A model generated the notes under the pieces. That model was not told the DNA's origin, did not search any database, and saw only the letters and a program-made list of their open reading frames with translations. Shown in pieces: positions 1 to 8,033 of a DNA stretch of 12,685 bases. The position numbers were made by a program, and so were the translations under genes. The stretch comes from Phycisphaerae bacterium (GTDB taxonomy: Bacteria; Planctomycetota; Phycisphaerae; UBA1845; UTPLA1), in NCBI GenBank assembly GCA_029259995.1, contig JAJDEC010000578.1, forward strand, positions 1 to 12,685, read 5' to 3'. Position 1 is the first letter of the stretch; the number at the start of each line of letters is the position of its first letter.

Positions 1-2
1 GC

Positions 3-1595
3 GATCGTTTGGATCAGATCATCGTTCGAATGGGGTTTTGCAGCGAGTGGGCAGTCCTGACGGCCCTCGGCAAACTGCATCACTTCGATGTTGTCGATCT
101 GAATTCAGCCGACATCCAGATTGATGTCGACACGATGAAGAAGATGCCCTCCAAGCTACTGCATCGCGCCAAGCTCATTCCCCTCAATCGAGAAAACGGA
201 TCCATTCGGGTTGCGACGCGCGATCCGTTCCAGCTCTATGCCTTTGACGAGCTGCGCATGATCACGGGGCTGGACATTCATCCCGTGCTCGCCAAGGAAA
301 ACGAAATCAACGAGGTCATCAACAAATACCTCGGCGTCGCCAGCGATACGGTCAATCAACTCATCGGCGAAGACGAGGACCTGCAGGTTGTCAGCGAATT
401 CAACGAATCGTCTTCGGACCTTGCGGAAATGGCTCAGGACGCGAGTGTCGTCAAGCTTGTTAACGAAATCCTGATAGAGGCCATCAACGAGCGGGCGAGC
501 GACGTCCATATTGAGCCGTTCGAGAACGACCTGATCATCCGCTATCGCGTGGACGGCGTGCTGCGAAGCCAGAATATTCCGCCGCAGATTCGCAAGCTTC
601 AGGCGGCGATCACGAGCCGCATCAAGATCCTCTCGAACCTGAATATCGCCGAGCGCCGCCTGCCGCAGGACGGCAGCTTCAAGATCAAGGTGCACGGCCG
701 CGAAATCGATCTTCGCGTGAGTATCATTCCGATGATCCACGGCGAAGGCGTTGTCATGCGTATCCTGGACAAGCAGTCGATTCTGCTGTCGCTGGAGGAT
801 CTCGGCTTCGCCGGCGACATGCTGACGCAGTATGAAAAACTCATCAAACAGCCGCACGGCATTCTGCTCGTCACGGGACCAACGGGTAGCGGTAAGACGA
901 CGTCGCTCTACGCATCGCTGAACAGCATTGTCACGCCGGAAATCAAGGTGCTGACAGTCGAGGACCCCGTCGAATACAACCTCGAGGGCATCAACCAGGT
1001 CAACGTCAACAACAAGTCCGGCCTGACGTTCGCCAAGGGCATGCGCGCGTTTCTGCGTCACGATCCCGACGTCATCATGATCGGTGAAATTCGAGACCTG
1101 GAAACGGCGGAGACGGCCGTGCAGGCGTCGCTGACGGGCCACTTCGTTTTCAGCACGCTGCACACGAACGACGCGCCGAGTGCAACGACGCGTTTGCTGG
1201 ACATGGGCGTCGAACCGTTCCTTGTGTCAAGCTCGGTCGAAGCCGTCCTCGCGCAGCGACTGGTCCGCCAGATCTGCCCGCATTGCAAGGAAGACTACAC
1301 GCCTGATCCACTGGATATTCCGCCGGATTTTGACCTGCCGAAGGGCGCCAAACTCTTCAAGGGCCGAGGATGCCGCGAATGCCGCAATTCGGGCTTTTCC
1401 GGCCGAAAAGGCATCTTCGAATTGATGATGATGGACGACGACATCCGTGAACTCGTCTTGCAGCGGGCGTCGAGCGGCAAGATCAAGAAAGTCGCCCAGG
1501 AACACGGTATGCTGCTGCTTCGTGAAGATGGCTGGAACAAGGTTCTCGCCGGTATGACGACACTCAGCGAAGTCGTTCGCGCGACGAAGGGCTGA
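3..1595 (+). CDS. gspE: GspE/PilB-family secretion or pilus assembly ATPase, 5' end cut by window
   Basis: This is a hexameric AAA-like ATPase that powers type II secretion or type IV pilus assembly from the cytoplasmic face of the inner membrane. The frame is open to the left edge, and its first residues already look like the interior of the N-terminal MshEN/T2SSE_N domain, so the start codon lies outside the window; the TTG at 9 is unlikely to be the real start. Counting from that TTG, Walker A (GPTGSGKTT) is at residues 290-298, the Asp box (TVEDPVEY) near 316-323, Walker B (DVIMIGEIRD) at 354-363 and the His box (STLHTND) at 382-388. A zinc-binding tetracysteine has pairs C423/C426 and C455/C458, typical of GspE and many PilB proteins. 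All catalytic motifs are intact. GspE and PilB cannot be separated without the neighbours; no gspF/pilC follows, so the rest of the system is upstream or elsewhere. The symbol is provisional. Confidence 0.93.
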   Translation, partial: DRLDQIIVRMGFCSEWAVLTALGKLHHFDVVDLNSADIQIDVDTMKKMPSKLLHRAKLIPLNRENGSIRVATRDPFQLYAFDELRMITGLDIHPVLAKENEINEVINKYLGVASDTVNQLIGEDEDLQVVSEFNESSSDLAEMAQDASVVKLVNEILIEAINERASDVHIEPFENDLIIRYRVDGVLRSQNIPPQIRKLQAAITSRIKILSNLNIAERRLPQDGSFKIKVHGREIDLRVSIIPMIHGEGVVMRILDKQSILLSLEDLGFAGDMLTQYEKLIKQPHGILLVTGPTGSGKTTSLYASLNSIVTPEIKVLTVEDPVEYNLEGINQVNVNNKSGLTFAKGMRAFLRHDPDVIMIGEIRDLETAETAVQASLTGHFVFSTLHTNDAPSATTRLLDMGVEPFLVSSSVEAVLAQRLVRQICPHCKEDYTPDPLDIPPDFDLPKGAKLFKGRGCRECRNSGFSGRKGIFELMMMDDDIRELVLQRASSGKIKKVAQEHGMLLLREDGWNKVLAGMTTLSEVVRATKG

Positions 1596-1779
1596 TCAAT
1601 GGCCCGACCGACAGATTCTTTTTTCACTTCCACGCTCTGAATAATGGCCCCCCATTCTCCAAAATGGCGCAGATCTCCGTGACGCCCGGCGATCTCCTCG
1701 CGGACTCGCGTTGTTCCGTCGGGCCAATTGTCTTGCCGCACACAATGTGAATCCTGCACCGCGATTGGGAGCCTGAACG

Positions 1780-3084
1780 ATGAGATTATTGTTAATTTGC
1801 CTGCTGTTGCTGGTCGGCATTGGCGCCGATTGCCCCACGGGCGGCGACATTCCCGGCGGCATGGCGCTGCCGGGCGGCGATATGAAAGATCCGGCCGGCG
1901 CCGGTCAATCGGATTGGCCACAGGCGGCGCGGCTGACGGCATTTGATCCTGCCGGGGACGAACTTTACGGCGACAAAGTGGCGGGCACTGAAAATACGGT
2001 TGCCGTCGGGACGGAGCAGAAGGACCAGCTCAAGGGCGTCGTCGACGTCTTCGTCAAATTCGCGGGCGAGTGGAAGTATTTGACGCGGCTCACACGCGGA
2101 CCGGCGCGCATGCCGGAACAGGGGTTCGGCAGTTCCGTCGCCGTCAGTACCAACCAGGTCTTTGTCGGCGCGCACAAGTTTGCCATCGAGGGATCATTTC
2201 ATATTCAGCGCGGCGCCGTGTACGTGTTTTCATCGCGCGGCTCGGATTACGAGCAGGTCCAACTGTTGACGATCTCGGACGGCGTAGACTTTGAGCACTT
2301 GGGCAACTCGATGGCGTATGAATCGAACCAGGGGCATCTCATTGTCGGCGCGTTCGGACGGAATCGATTCCAAGGCGCCGCGTATGTCTTCAAGACGCAA
2401 GGCGGGACATTTGCACAGACGGCTCGTTTGACGGCGTCGGATGCGGCCGACTCTGACAACTTCGGCGCGTCGGTCGCGATGAGCAACGTGTGGGCGGCCG
2501 TGGGTGCCCCAATCAAGCAGTCCGGACTGGGCGCGGTTTATGTGTTCGAGCGAAGCGGCGACGACTGGGACGAGATTCAGAAACTCTCGGCCCCCGACGG
2601 CGTCATGACAGATCAGTTCGGCAGTTCTGTCGCCATGGACGACGATCTGTTGGTCGTTAGTGCACCTTCGAAGCAGCGACCCGGCGACGAACTTCTCATG
2701 GCGGGCGCGGTCTATGTGTACCGTCGCAGCGGCGGGACGTACGCCCTTGAGACGACGATTGTTCCCGACGACGCATTTGCGGGGCTGTTTGGTTCGTCCG
2801 TCGCCGTCCACGACGGGAGAATCGCGATCGGCGTCGAGGCGAAAGGGGCGGCGTTGATCTATGAGAAGCAAGGTGACGACTGGAGCGTCGTCGCAACCAT
2901 CATCCCTGACGAATCACACGCCATTGATTCATTCGGAAACGACATGGCACTCGTGGATGATGGGCTGATCGTCGGCGCACGTTCCTCGAACGAAGCGGGC
3001 GAGCGTGCGGCCGGCGCTACTTACATATTCGCGGATCCTGGGGCCAGCAGCGGGCCGAATATTCCCGGGGATGTCCGGTTCTGA
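1780..3084 (+). CDS. Exported FG-GAP repeat protein, probable seven-bladed beta-propeller
   Basis: A 434-residue exported protein of unknown partner. The N-terminus is a hydrophobic signal (residues 2-16) ending GADC at 15-18, which suggests a lipoprotein, although Asp at -1 does not fit the usual lipobox. The mature part consists of about seven repeats of roughly 50 residues. Each has a loop such as FGSSVAV, FGASVAM or FGNDMAL, then a strand of the 'VGAP' type and a strand of the 'GAVYVF' type. This matches the FG-GAP repeat (the type found in extracellular propellers), and seven copies fit a closed seven-bladed propeller. The ATG at 1780 is preceded by GGGAG at 1767-1771, 8 nt upstream. It lies 184 nt after the ATPase gene with no clear terminator between them. 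The fold is fairly sure; ligand or adhesion function is unknown. Confidence 0.85.
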   Translation: MRLLLICLLLLVGIGADCPTGGDIPGGMALPGGDMKDPAGAGQSDWPQAARLTAFDPAGDELYGDKVAGTENTVAVGTEQKDQLKGVVDVFVKFAGEWKYLTRLTRGPARMPEQGFGSSVAVSTNQVFVGAHKFAIEGSFHIQRGAVYVFSSRGSDYEQVQLLTISDGVDFEHLGNSMAYESNQGHLIVGAFGRNRFQGAAYVFKTQGGTFAQTARLTASDAADSDNFGASVAMSNVWAAVGAPIKQSGLGAVYVFERSGDDWDEIQKLSAPDGVMTDQFGSSVAMDDDLLVVSAPSKQRPGDELLMAGAVYVYRRSGGTYALETTIVPDDAFAGLFGSSVAVHDGRIAIGVEAKGAALIYEKQGDDWSVVATIIPDESHAIDSFGNDMALVDDGLIVGARSSNEAGERAAGATYIFADPGASSGPNIPGDVRF

Positions 3085-3184
3085 GATCACGTTGATGAAT
3101 GTTGCAACGATCAAACGGGTTACTTTGAATCCAATGCCTGCATGTGAAGGCGCAGTTTTTTGAATTCTGAAACAGGGGTTTGAG

Positions 3185-3580
3185 ATGAGAGCACTATTCG
3201 CCGTCCTCGCCGTCGCGTCGTTATTGGGATTGTCCTGTGAAGGCGCCGCGGGGCCAACCACAGTCTCCGTGCAATATGTGAATAACGCCGGGGTACAGGT
3301 ACTTTTTGAGATCGTGGATGCAACCAATACAAAAGTCGCAAGTTATTCGATGGGCGAACGCAACTCTACAAACGCTGCCGATCCCGTCACGACGGTCACT
3401 GGCGTATTGCCGATGACTGTCGAGATTCCAATCGTCAACCGGGACGCAAGTTGCTCGATACCGTCTTTTGTCGGAGTCAATTCGACACAGTCACAACTGT
3501 TAGCGCTGGTAAACGGGAAGATCGTTCGCATCGAGGCAACGGCATTTCAAACTCTCCAATGCGTCGAAGAGAATCCGTGA
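3185..3580 (+). CDS. Small exported protein of unknown function
   Basis: A 131-residue protein with a clear export signal (MRALFAVLAVASLLGLSC) ending in Cys18, so it may be a lipoprotein, though the -3 Gly makes the lipobox weak. The mature part is rich in Val, Thr, Asn and Ser and reads as beta-strands. Two further cysteines lie in the second half (ASCSIP and LQCVEE) and could form a disulphide after export. I do not recognise a family. AGGGG at 3174-3178 sits 6 nt before the ATG and supports this start. A weak promoter-like pair (TTGCAA at 3102-3107, TTGAAT at 3125-3130) lies in the 100-nt gap after the propeller gene, so it may be separately transcribed. It looks less GC-rich than its neighbours. 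The sizeable ORF with signal and ribosome site make it likely to be real. Confidence 0.75.
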   Translation: MRALFAVLAVASLLGLSCEGAAGPTTVSVQYVNNAGVQVLFEIVDATNTKVASYSMGERNSTNAADPVTTVTGVLPMTVEIPIVNRDASCSIPSFVGVNSTQSQLLALVNGKIVRIEATAFQTLQCVEENP

Positions 3581-3614
3581 GCGAAGTCGCGATCCATGGA
3601 TCAGAATCGGGTAG

Positions 3615-3633
3615 GTCGGGTCATCGACCCGAC
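3615..3633. repeat. Palindromic repeat family A, copy 1
   Basis: A perfect 8-bp stem GTCGGGTC / GACCCGAC closes a 3-nt loop. It is the reverse complement of the copy at 4471-4489 with one end base different. It lies in the gap between two convergent genes, which makes it a REP-like intergenic element or a bidirectional hairpin. No T tract follows on either strand. Confidence 0.7.
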
Positions 3634-3727
3634 ACGAGAATTGCGCGCATTCAAAAGGCGAGTGTTTTCGCGAAAAAGCAGCAACGACCACCAAGTGTTC
3701 TTGATTCTGCGCACCCAGGACAGTTGA

Positions 3728-3741
3728 GTCGATGACCCGAC
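3728..3741. repeat. Palindromic repeat family A, partial copy 2
   Basis: GTCGATGACCCGAC matches the right-hand part of the family A consensus GTCGGGTCGATGACCCGAC in the + orientation, but the left arm is degraded and no full hairpin remains. It lies 9 nt beyond the stop of the SUKH-like gene. Confidence 0.5.
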
Positions 3742-3750
3742 GCACATATC

Positions 3751-4359
3751 TCAGATCGGGAATTCGAATTCTTCGACGGCATCCTGCCAATACGTCGTCT
3801 CGTCTCGCAATGCATCGGGATCCAGATCGCAGAGTTCGCGCTTGAATCGCTCGATATACTCCGGCACCCACTCGTCGTGTTTGAACGACGACGGATGAGA
3901 CATCAATTCCACGACCAGCGCCAACTGCCCAACAAACGTTTCCAGGTTGATGCTCGCATATCGAACAGGAGACGGCCAAACGCCCTGCCATCCATTCGAT
4001 ACGTCAACCATGTATACGGCGCCTTGGGCGTCCAGCGAGATTTCGCGACAGATTTCACCGTGCGCTTCCAGCGTTGCCCAGGAAGGAATGATGTCAGCCA
4101 CCCTTAATGGGAATGGAAGGTCGGAGAGTCCCGGGGCCGTGCGTCTGGATACGCGCCATGCCTTTTCTGACAATCGGAACCGGCAGGCATGGATCGGTTC
4201 AGCGGGCACGCCGACTTCGCACAGGAATTCCTGAGTTCGTTCGGCGAGCTGCAATGGCTTGATGTCAGAGGGAGTCCATCGTTTGCGCTGCGAGTCAGAC
4301 AACACCCGTGGCACGAGTCGGAAAGGATCCAATTGCTCACGTGTTCTTAGTGGCAACAA
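3751..4359 (-). CDS. SUKH-family (probable SUKH-4, SMI1/KNR4-like) protein
   Basis: A 202-residue soluble protein with no signal or membrane segment. The layout resembles SUKH-4 proteins: an N-terminal helix ending in an 'RTQEFLCEVGVP' motif (about residues 41-52), a middle beta-rich core with 'ICREISLDAQGAVYMVD', then 'SINLETFVGQLALVVELM', and a tail 'DPDALRDETTYWQDAVEEFE'. SUKH proteins are known mainly as immunity proteins against polymorphic toxins, and some act in other regulatory roles. No toxin gene is visible here, so it may be an orphan immunity gene. The start is TTG at 4359, with AAGGTG at 4365-4370 placed 5 nt upstream; no in-frame ATG precedes the conserved part. It stands alone between palindromic repeats on both sides. 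The family call comes from recalled motif similarity and is moderate. Confidence 0.6.
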   Translation of the reverse strand: MLPLRTREQLDPFRLVPRVLSDSQRKRWTPSDIKPLQLAERTQEFLCEVGVPAEPIHACRFRLSEKAWRVSRRTAPGLSDLPFPLRVADIIPSWATLEAHGEICREISLDAQGAVYMVDVSNGWQGVWPSPVRYASINLETFVGQLALVVELMSHPSSFKHDEWVPEYIERFKRELCDLDPDALRDETTYWQDAVEEFEFPI

Positions 4360-4441
4360 TCGAGCACCTTGGTGATGATTGGCCCAGTCGATTCAACTGG
4401 CGCGATATCGCGTCCTGATGTCTGACACACTTGGTGATCGT

Positions 4442-4460
4442 CACTGCTCACAGAGCAGTG
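4442..4460. repeat. Palindromic repeat family C, copy 1
   Basis: CACTGCTC / GAGCAGTG pair perfectly over 8 bp around a 3-nt loop (ACA), followed by GCAC. The copy at 12344-12366 keeps the CACTG...CAGTG ends, but the inner stem differs and still pairs. Confidence 0.6.
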
Positions 4461-4470
4461 GCACCCGAGA

Positions 4471-4489
4471 GTCGGGTCGATGACCCGAT
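4471..4489. repeat. Palindromic repeat family A, copy 3
   Basis: GTCGGGTC and GACCCGAT form a 7-bp stem plus a closing G-T pair around GAT. This is the + orientation of family A, in the same direction as the partial copy at 3728-3741, so the SUKH-like gene lies between two direct copies. Confidence 0.65.
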
Positions 4490-4517
4490 GTAAGTGTCCT
4501 GCGCAATCCGAACATCG

Positions 4518-4543
4518 CGCGACCGAACTCCCTGACGGTCGCG
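4518..4543. repeat. Intergenic hairpin (family D, single copy here)
   Basis: CGCGACCG and CGGTCGCG form a perfect 8-bp stem around a 10-nt loop, 28 nt beyond the DinG stop codon on the - strand. No T tract follows on the - strand, so this is more likely a dispersed palindrome, though it could help stop DinG transcription. Confidence 0.5.
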
Positions 4544-4570
4544 GCTCGGACCGATTCAGGCGAGAGCGCA

Positions 4571-6517
4571 TCAATGAAACTCCACGCGGCAATCGGGCAG
4601 CGCGCTCAGAAACTTGCGGCCGTAAAACTTTGTCTTCACACGTTTGTCCAGGATCACGACGATGCCGCGATCGCGTTTGCTTCGAATGAGACGGCCGAAG
4701 CCCTGCTTCAATTTCAGGATCGCCTCAGGTACCTGGAATTCCATGAAGCCATTGCCGCCCGCTTCCTCGATCGCCTTGATGCGCGCTTCGACCAATGGCC
4801 GATCCGGCGCAGCGAACGGCAGCTTCGTAATGATGACGTTTGACAGTGCATCGCCCGGCACGTCCACGCCCTGCCAGAAGGAATCCGTACCGAACAGAAT
4901 TGATCGCGAATGCTGCTTGAATCGCTCGACCATCTTGCCGCGCGGCATGTCGCGGCCCTGGACGAGCAACTCGTAGCCTTCGTCGCGGCAGAAGAGGTCC
5001 AGCATCTCCGCCGCCTCGTTCATCTGGTAGTAACTCGTGAACAGGACGAACGCGCGGCCTTCCGTCAGGTTGACGTAATGTTCGATCTTTTCACAGGCGG
5101 CAACGAGAAAGTCCGGCGCACTGGGTTCGGGCAGTTTTGTTTCGACGTGAAGCGTCATCTGCTCCTGGTAGTTGAACGGCGAATCGAGTTGCAATGATGT
5201 TGACTCGACGGCGCCGAGTCGATCGCGCATGTATTCGAAGCCCTTCTGATCGTCGCCGACGCTCATGGTCGCGCTTGTCAGGATGACGCTGCGGGCGTTT
5301 TCAAACAGATGTTCCTGGAGGATTTTCGCGACTTTCAGGGGGGCGGCCGTCAGTTTCGTATTCTCTTCTCGGCCGGACGACGATTCCAGCCAATAGACAG
5401 CGTCTTCCATCTTGCGCGTCAGCAGGTCCGACAAGGCCGCCGCCGTTTCTCGGCATCGCGTGGCGAAGCTGTTCAATTCGAACTTGTCATCCTCGCGATC
5501 GAACTGTTCTTTCAGGCCCTTGAGGCCGTCTGCGAGTTTCTCCAGCGCCGGCGACAGCAGATTCTGAATGGCGCTCATGTCGTCGACGCGTACCGTTCCG
5601 CGTTTTGGAGGATAGGCACGGCGCAACTCGTCGAACAACGCGTCGGCATGCCGATCGGCCTGCACAACCAACTGAATCAGCTGCGGACAATCCAACATGC
5701 CAATGAATCCGCGACCTGTCTTTTCGTTGAAGAGGCTACGAAGCAAGTGACTCACCTGGCCGCTCGAGACGCTGAGACCGAAGTGATCGGAGACGACGGA
5801 CTCGACATTGTGGGCCTCGTCCAGAACGACAAAGTCGTAATCCGGCAGGATCGACACGTTGTGGTGCTGTCGCAGGGCGAGATCGGAAAAGAACATGGCG
5901 TGGTTCACGACGAGCAGGTGCGCGCCTTCCGCCCGGCGCCGAGCCTTCTGGAAGAAGCAGTTGTCGTAGTGTTCACAACGGCCGCCCATGCAGTTGTTGC
6001 TCTCGCTGCGCACGCGGCCCCAGACGTCCGAGTCCGGTCGCAGCTCCAGATCCGCCAGCGAACCGTCGCCTGTCTGGTAGGCCCAGTCTTCGATCACGTG
6101 CAATTGCTGAAGTTGTCGTTGCGATGAGAAGACGGCTTTCTGTCGACGGCTTGTCTGCGCGAGCCGGCGAATGCCGAGATAATTGCTGCGGCCCTTGACG
6201 AGTTCGGCCTTGAAGGGGCGATCAACGGCTTTCTGAATCGCCGGAATGTCCTTGGCAATGAGCTGTTCCTGGAGCGCGATCGTGTGTGTCGAGATGACGA
6301 CGCGATCGCCGTGTTCGAGGATGCGTTCGACGGCCGGCAGCAGATAGGCAAAACTTTTGCCGACGCCGGTACCGGCTTCGACGAGCAGGTGTTCGTTTTT
6401 CGAGAACGCATGGGCGACGGCGTCGGCCATGGCGGACTGTTGCGGTCGATGCTCGTAGTCGGGGATCGCCTTGCCGATCAGGGCGGCCCATTTGTCTAAA
6501 TCCGCCGTCTGCGTCAT
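4571..6517 (-). CDS. dinG: DinG-type ATP-dependent DNA helicase (XPD/Rad3-like, superfamily 2)
   Basis: A 648-residue cytoplasmic 5'-3' DNA helicase of the DinG/XPD group, used in repair and in resolving replication-transcription conflicts. Walker A (GTGVGKS) is at 49-55, the DEAH box at 233-236, and motif VI (QGFGRLIR) begins at 605; a motif V stretch 'DSFWQGVDVPGD' is also present. Three cysteines of the iron-sulphur region are seen at 176, 181 and 187 (CMGGRCEHYDNC). The usual first cysteine after 'KGRSNYL' is instead Gly115. There is no N-terminal exonuclease domain. I chose ATG 6517 because the longer reading upstream is low-complexity and unlike the family, while 'MTQTADLDKWAALIG' begins a normal DinG. 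The start overlaps the upstream stop as ATGA, so translation is probably coupled. Confidence 0.93.
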   Translation of the reverse strand: MTQTADLDKWAALIGKAIPDYEHRPQQSAMADAVAHAFSKNEHLLVEAGTGVGKSFAYLLPAVERILEHGDRVVISTHTIALQEQLIAKDIPAIQKAVDRPFKAELVKGRSNYLGIRRLAQTSRRQKAVFSSQRQLQQLHVIEDWAYQTGDGSLADLELRPDSDVWGRVRSESNNCMGGRCEHYDNCFFQKARRRAEGAHLLVVNHAMFFSDLALRQHHNVSILPDYDFVVLDEAHNVESVVSDHFGLSVSSGQVSHLLRSLFNEKTGRGFIGMLDCPQLIQLVVQADRHADALFDELRRAYPPKRGTVRVDDMSAIQNLLSPALEKLADGLKGLKEQFDREDDKFELNSFATRCRETAAALSDLLTRKMEDAVYWLESSSGREENTKLTAAPLKVAKILQEHLFENARSVILTSATMSVGDDQKGFEYMRDRLGAVESTSLQLDSPFNYQEQMTLHVETKLPEPSAPDFLVAACEKIEHYVNLTEGRAFVLFTSYYQMNEAAEMLDLFCRDEGYELLVQGRDMPRGKMVERFKQHSRSILFGTDSFWQGVDVPGDALSNVIITKLPFAAPDRPLVEARIKAIEEAGGNGFMEFQVPEAILKLKQGFGRLIRSKRDRGIVVILDKRVKTKFYGRKFLSALPDCRVEFH

Positions 6518-6933
6518 TGCGCCTGTGCCCTGATAAACTCGACGGTAAACGAAATCATGATCAGGCTCGTCACAAAAATGATCAGCGTGGAAATCACTGT
6601 CACGAGTGTCGTCCCCTTCATCATGCCGTTCTGATACGTCGCCAGGATATAGGGGCGCGCCAAGGCGAACAGTGCGAGGAGGACGATGGCAATCGACGGC
6701 CAGATACTGATCGAATGCAGGTAACTGTAGAACCACACGCCGCGAGAGACTTCCTGCTCCTGCCCCGAAAGATGATGGATGAAATGACCTCGAACGAAGT
6801 ACTTTCCTTCGCGCACACTTCCGTTGGGCGCGTCGCCGCCAATCAGCGAATAGCCGACGCCGTAAGCCAGGAAATTCCCGAGCCCCAGCAGAATCAGCCA
6901 GACGCAGATCTTGGTGCGTTTCCGTCGGTCCAT
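6514..6933 (-). CDS. Small three-helix membrane protein of unknown function
   Basis: A 139-residue inner-membrane protein. After a basic start (MDRRKRTK), which favours the N-terminus staying in the cytoplasm, three hydrophobic segments are visible: about residues 9-32, 76-100 and 108-134. The loop between the first two is polar, with 'GKYFVRGHFIHHLSGQEQEV', and is predicted to face the periplasm. I do not recognise a family. ATG 6933 is preferred because the longer reading upstream is Arg/Ser-rich and overlaps pseudopilin coding sequence on the same strand. No strong ribosome site is seen. Its TGA stop shares bases with the DinG start (ATGA at 6517-6514), so the two genes form a coupled pair. 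The pseudopilin gene ends 55 nt upstream, so all three may be co-transcribed. Confidence 0.75.
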   Translation of the reverse strand: MDRRKRTKICVWLILLGLGNFLAYGVGYSLIGGDAPNGSVREGKYFVRGHFIHHLSGQEQEVSRGVWFYSYLHSISIWPSIAIVLLALFALARPYILATYQNGMMKGTTLVTVISTLIIFVTSLIMISFTVEFIRAQAQ

Positions 6934-6988
6934 AACGAATAGCGTAACGGCATTACGGGCTGCACGATAGAAGCGGACCGGGGCGCGA

Positions 6989-7864
6989 TCAGTCGTTCCA
7001 GTCCCGCCAATCCGGGACGTAGTGCGGTCCGTTCTCGATACCGACGGCCCCGATTTCGAATCGCTCGGATGTGAGCCACTCGGATTGCGCACGATATGCC
7101 GCGACATGACCGTCCACGTGGACGAATTGGGCACGATCGCGATGTCGAAAGCGCGTTGTCGGATTCGGATTCGCTGACCAGCTTGTGCCGCTGCCATACA
7201 ACTGCGGCGGATCGAGCAGTGCGTTGTTGTGCGGCTGACTGGCGCCGAGATCGATCGCCGTGTCGCCGAACGCGAATACGCGCGACGGATCTTTCACGGT
7301 CGACATGGATTGCCATCTGCGACTGGCGATCTGAAACCCCCAGCCCGGCGTGTGCTCGGGCGAGAGGTAATAGCCGTTGTATCCGTAGGTGCTCGTCATG
7401 CTTCTCGCGGCGCCTTGAGGGATGTAACTCCCCCAGGGCTGCTCCGGACATTCGTAAATACCTGATTGTTCAAGCCGCGACTGCAGATAGGGCCAGACGA
7501 ATCCGCGCTCGTGATCGACGACGCTGGTTTCATTCGTTCCCCACCAGTAGACGACGGGGCCCGTTCCGATGGCGGAGAAGGACCAATAGGCCGCGGGCAT
7601 CAGGCGGCCCTCGTGATCGTTGGCGTACATCTGAAGCGATGCACCCAGTTCGCGCAGTTTGGTACCGCAGGCGACGCCCATGCCCTCGCGCCGCGCGCTG
7701 GCAAGCGATGGCAGCAGGATGGAAATCAAGATGGCGATAACGGCAATCACCACGAGCAGTTCGAGGAGCGTGAAGGCCGCGGTGCTGCGCCGTCGATCTT
7801 TGGCGATCATCGTACTGACGTCGATGTGCATGCGTTCATGTGAATGTCTGAACATCTCGGTCAT
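6989..7864 (-). CDS. Prepilin-type cleavage/methylation protein with H-X9-DG motif (type II pseudopilin-like)
   Basis: A 291-residue pilin-like protein. The N-terminus has a basic leader followed by A|FTLLELLVVIAVIAILIS, the site cut and methylated by prepilin peptidase, with Glu at +5; Ala replaces the common Gly at -1. The hydrophobic helix spans about residues 31-55. The globular part ends with H-RDRAQFVHV-DG, which exactly fits the H-X9-DG processing-associated motif of the large pseudopilin family expanded in Planctomycetota and Verrucomicrobiota. ATG 7864 was chosen because AGGA lies 6 nt upstream; longer and shorter starts lack a good site. Such proteins are thought to ride the type II secretion/pilus machinery, and a GspE-like ATPase lies at the left of the window. 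The individual role is unknown. Confidence 0.88.
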   Translation of the reverse strand: MTEMFRHSHERMHIDVSTMIAKDRRRSTAAFTLLELLVVIAVIAILISILLPSLASARREGMGVACGTKLRELGASLQMYANDHEGRLMPAAYWSFSAIGTGPVVYWWGTNETSVVDHERGFVWPYLQSRLEQSGIYECPEQPWGSYIPQGAARSMTSTYGYNGYYLSPEHTPGWGFQIASRRWQSMSTVKDPSRVFAFGDTAIDLGASQPHNNALLDPPQLYGSGTSWSANPNPTTRFRHRDRAQFVHVDGHVAAYRAQSEWLTSERFEIGAVGIENGPHYVPDWRDWND

Positions 7865-7897
7865 TCTCGATCCTGAGTGATCCGGAAACTCGTGCAA

Positions 7898-7924
7898 CGT
7901 GTGGAACCGGCTAATCGCCGGTTC
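7898..7924. repeat. Palindromic repeat family B, copy 1 (left arm of an inverted pair)
   Basis: GAACCGGC (7904-7911) and GCCGGTTC (7917-7924) form a perfect 8-bp stem around TAATC. The segment starting CGTGTGGAACCGGCTAAT is repeated in inverted orientation at 8034-8059, with one mismatch over 26 bp. Confidence 0.75.
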
Positions 7925-8033
7925 GGCACAGGCGGGAAACCTATGCCAAAATCAATGAACCAATCTGCGCCCCCTGCTAAATTGAATCCCGGAATCACTC
8001 GTTAAGCGTTGCACAACCGTTTCGTCTGTCGCA

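Noticed and set aside
156..1163. Long open frame on the - strand opposite the GspE/PilB gene
   Set aside because: It lies wholly opposite a gene with all its motifs, is very rich in Arg and Asp, and has no ribosome site; typical of antisense frames in GC-rich coding DNA.
1664..1750. 28-codon frame (MAQISVTPG...) between the ATPase and the propeller gene
   Set aside because: No ribosome site and no recognisable sequence; too short to support.
3136..3161. Possible terminator after the FG-GAP propeller gene (short stem followed by six Ts)
   Set aside because: The stem is only 4-5 bp and is separated from the T tract by four bases, so it is too weak to call.
3591..3602. 12-bp perfect palindrome GATCCATGGATC
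   Set aside because: No loop for a hairpin, no second copy in the window, and no neighbouring operator-like sites; may be chance.
5309..6127. 272-codon + strand frame inside the DinG gene
   Set aside because: It overlaps DinG motifs on the other strand and shows no domain pattern of its own.
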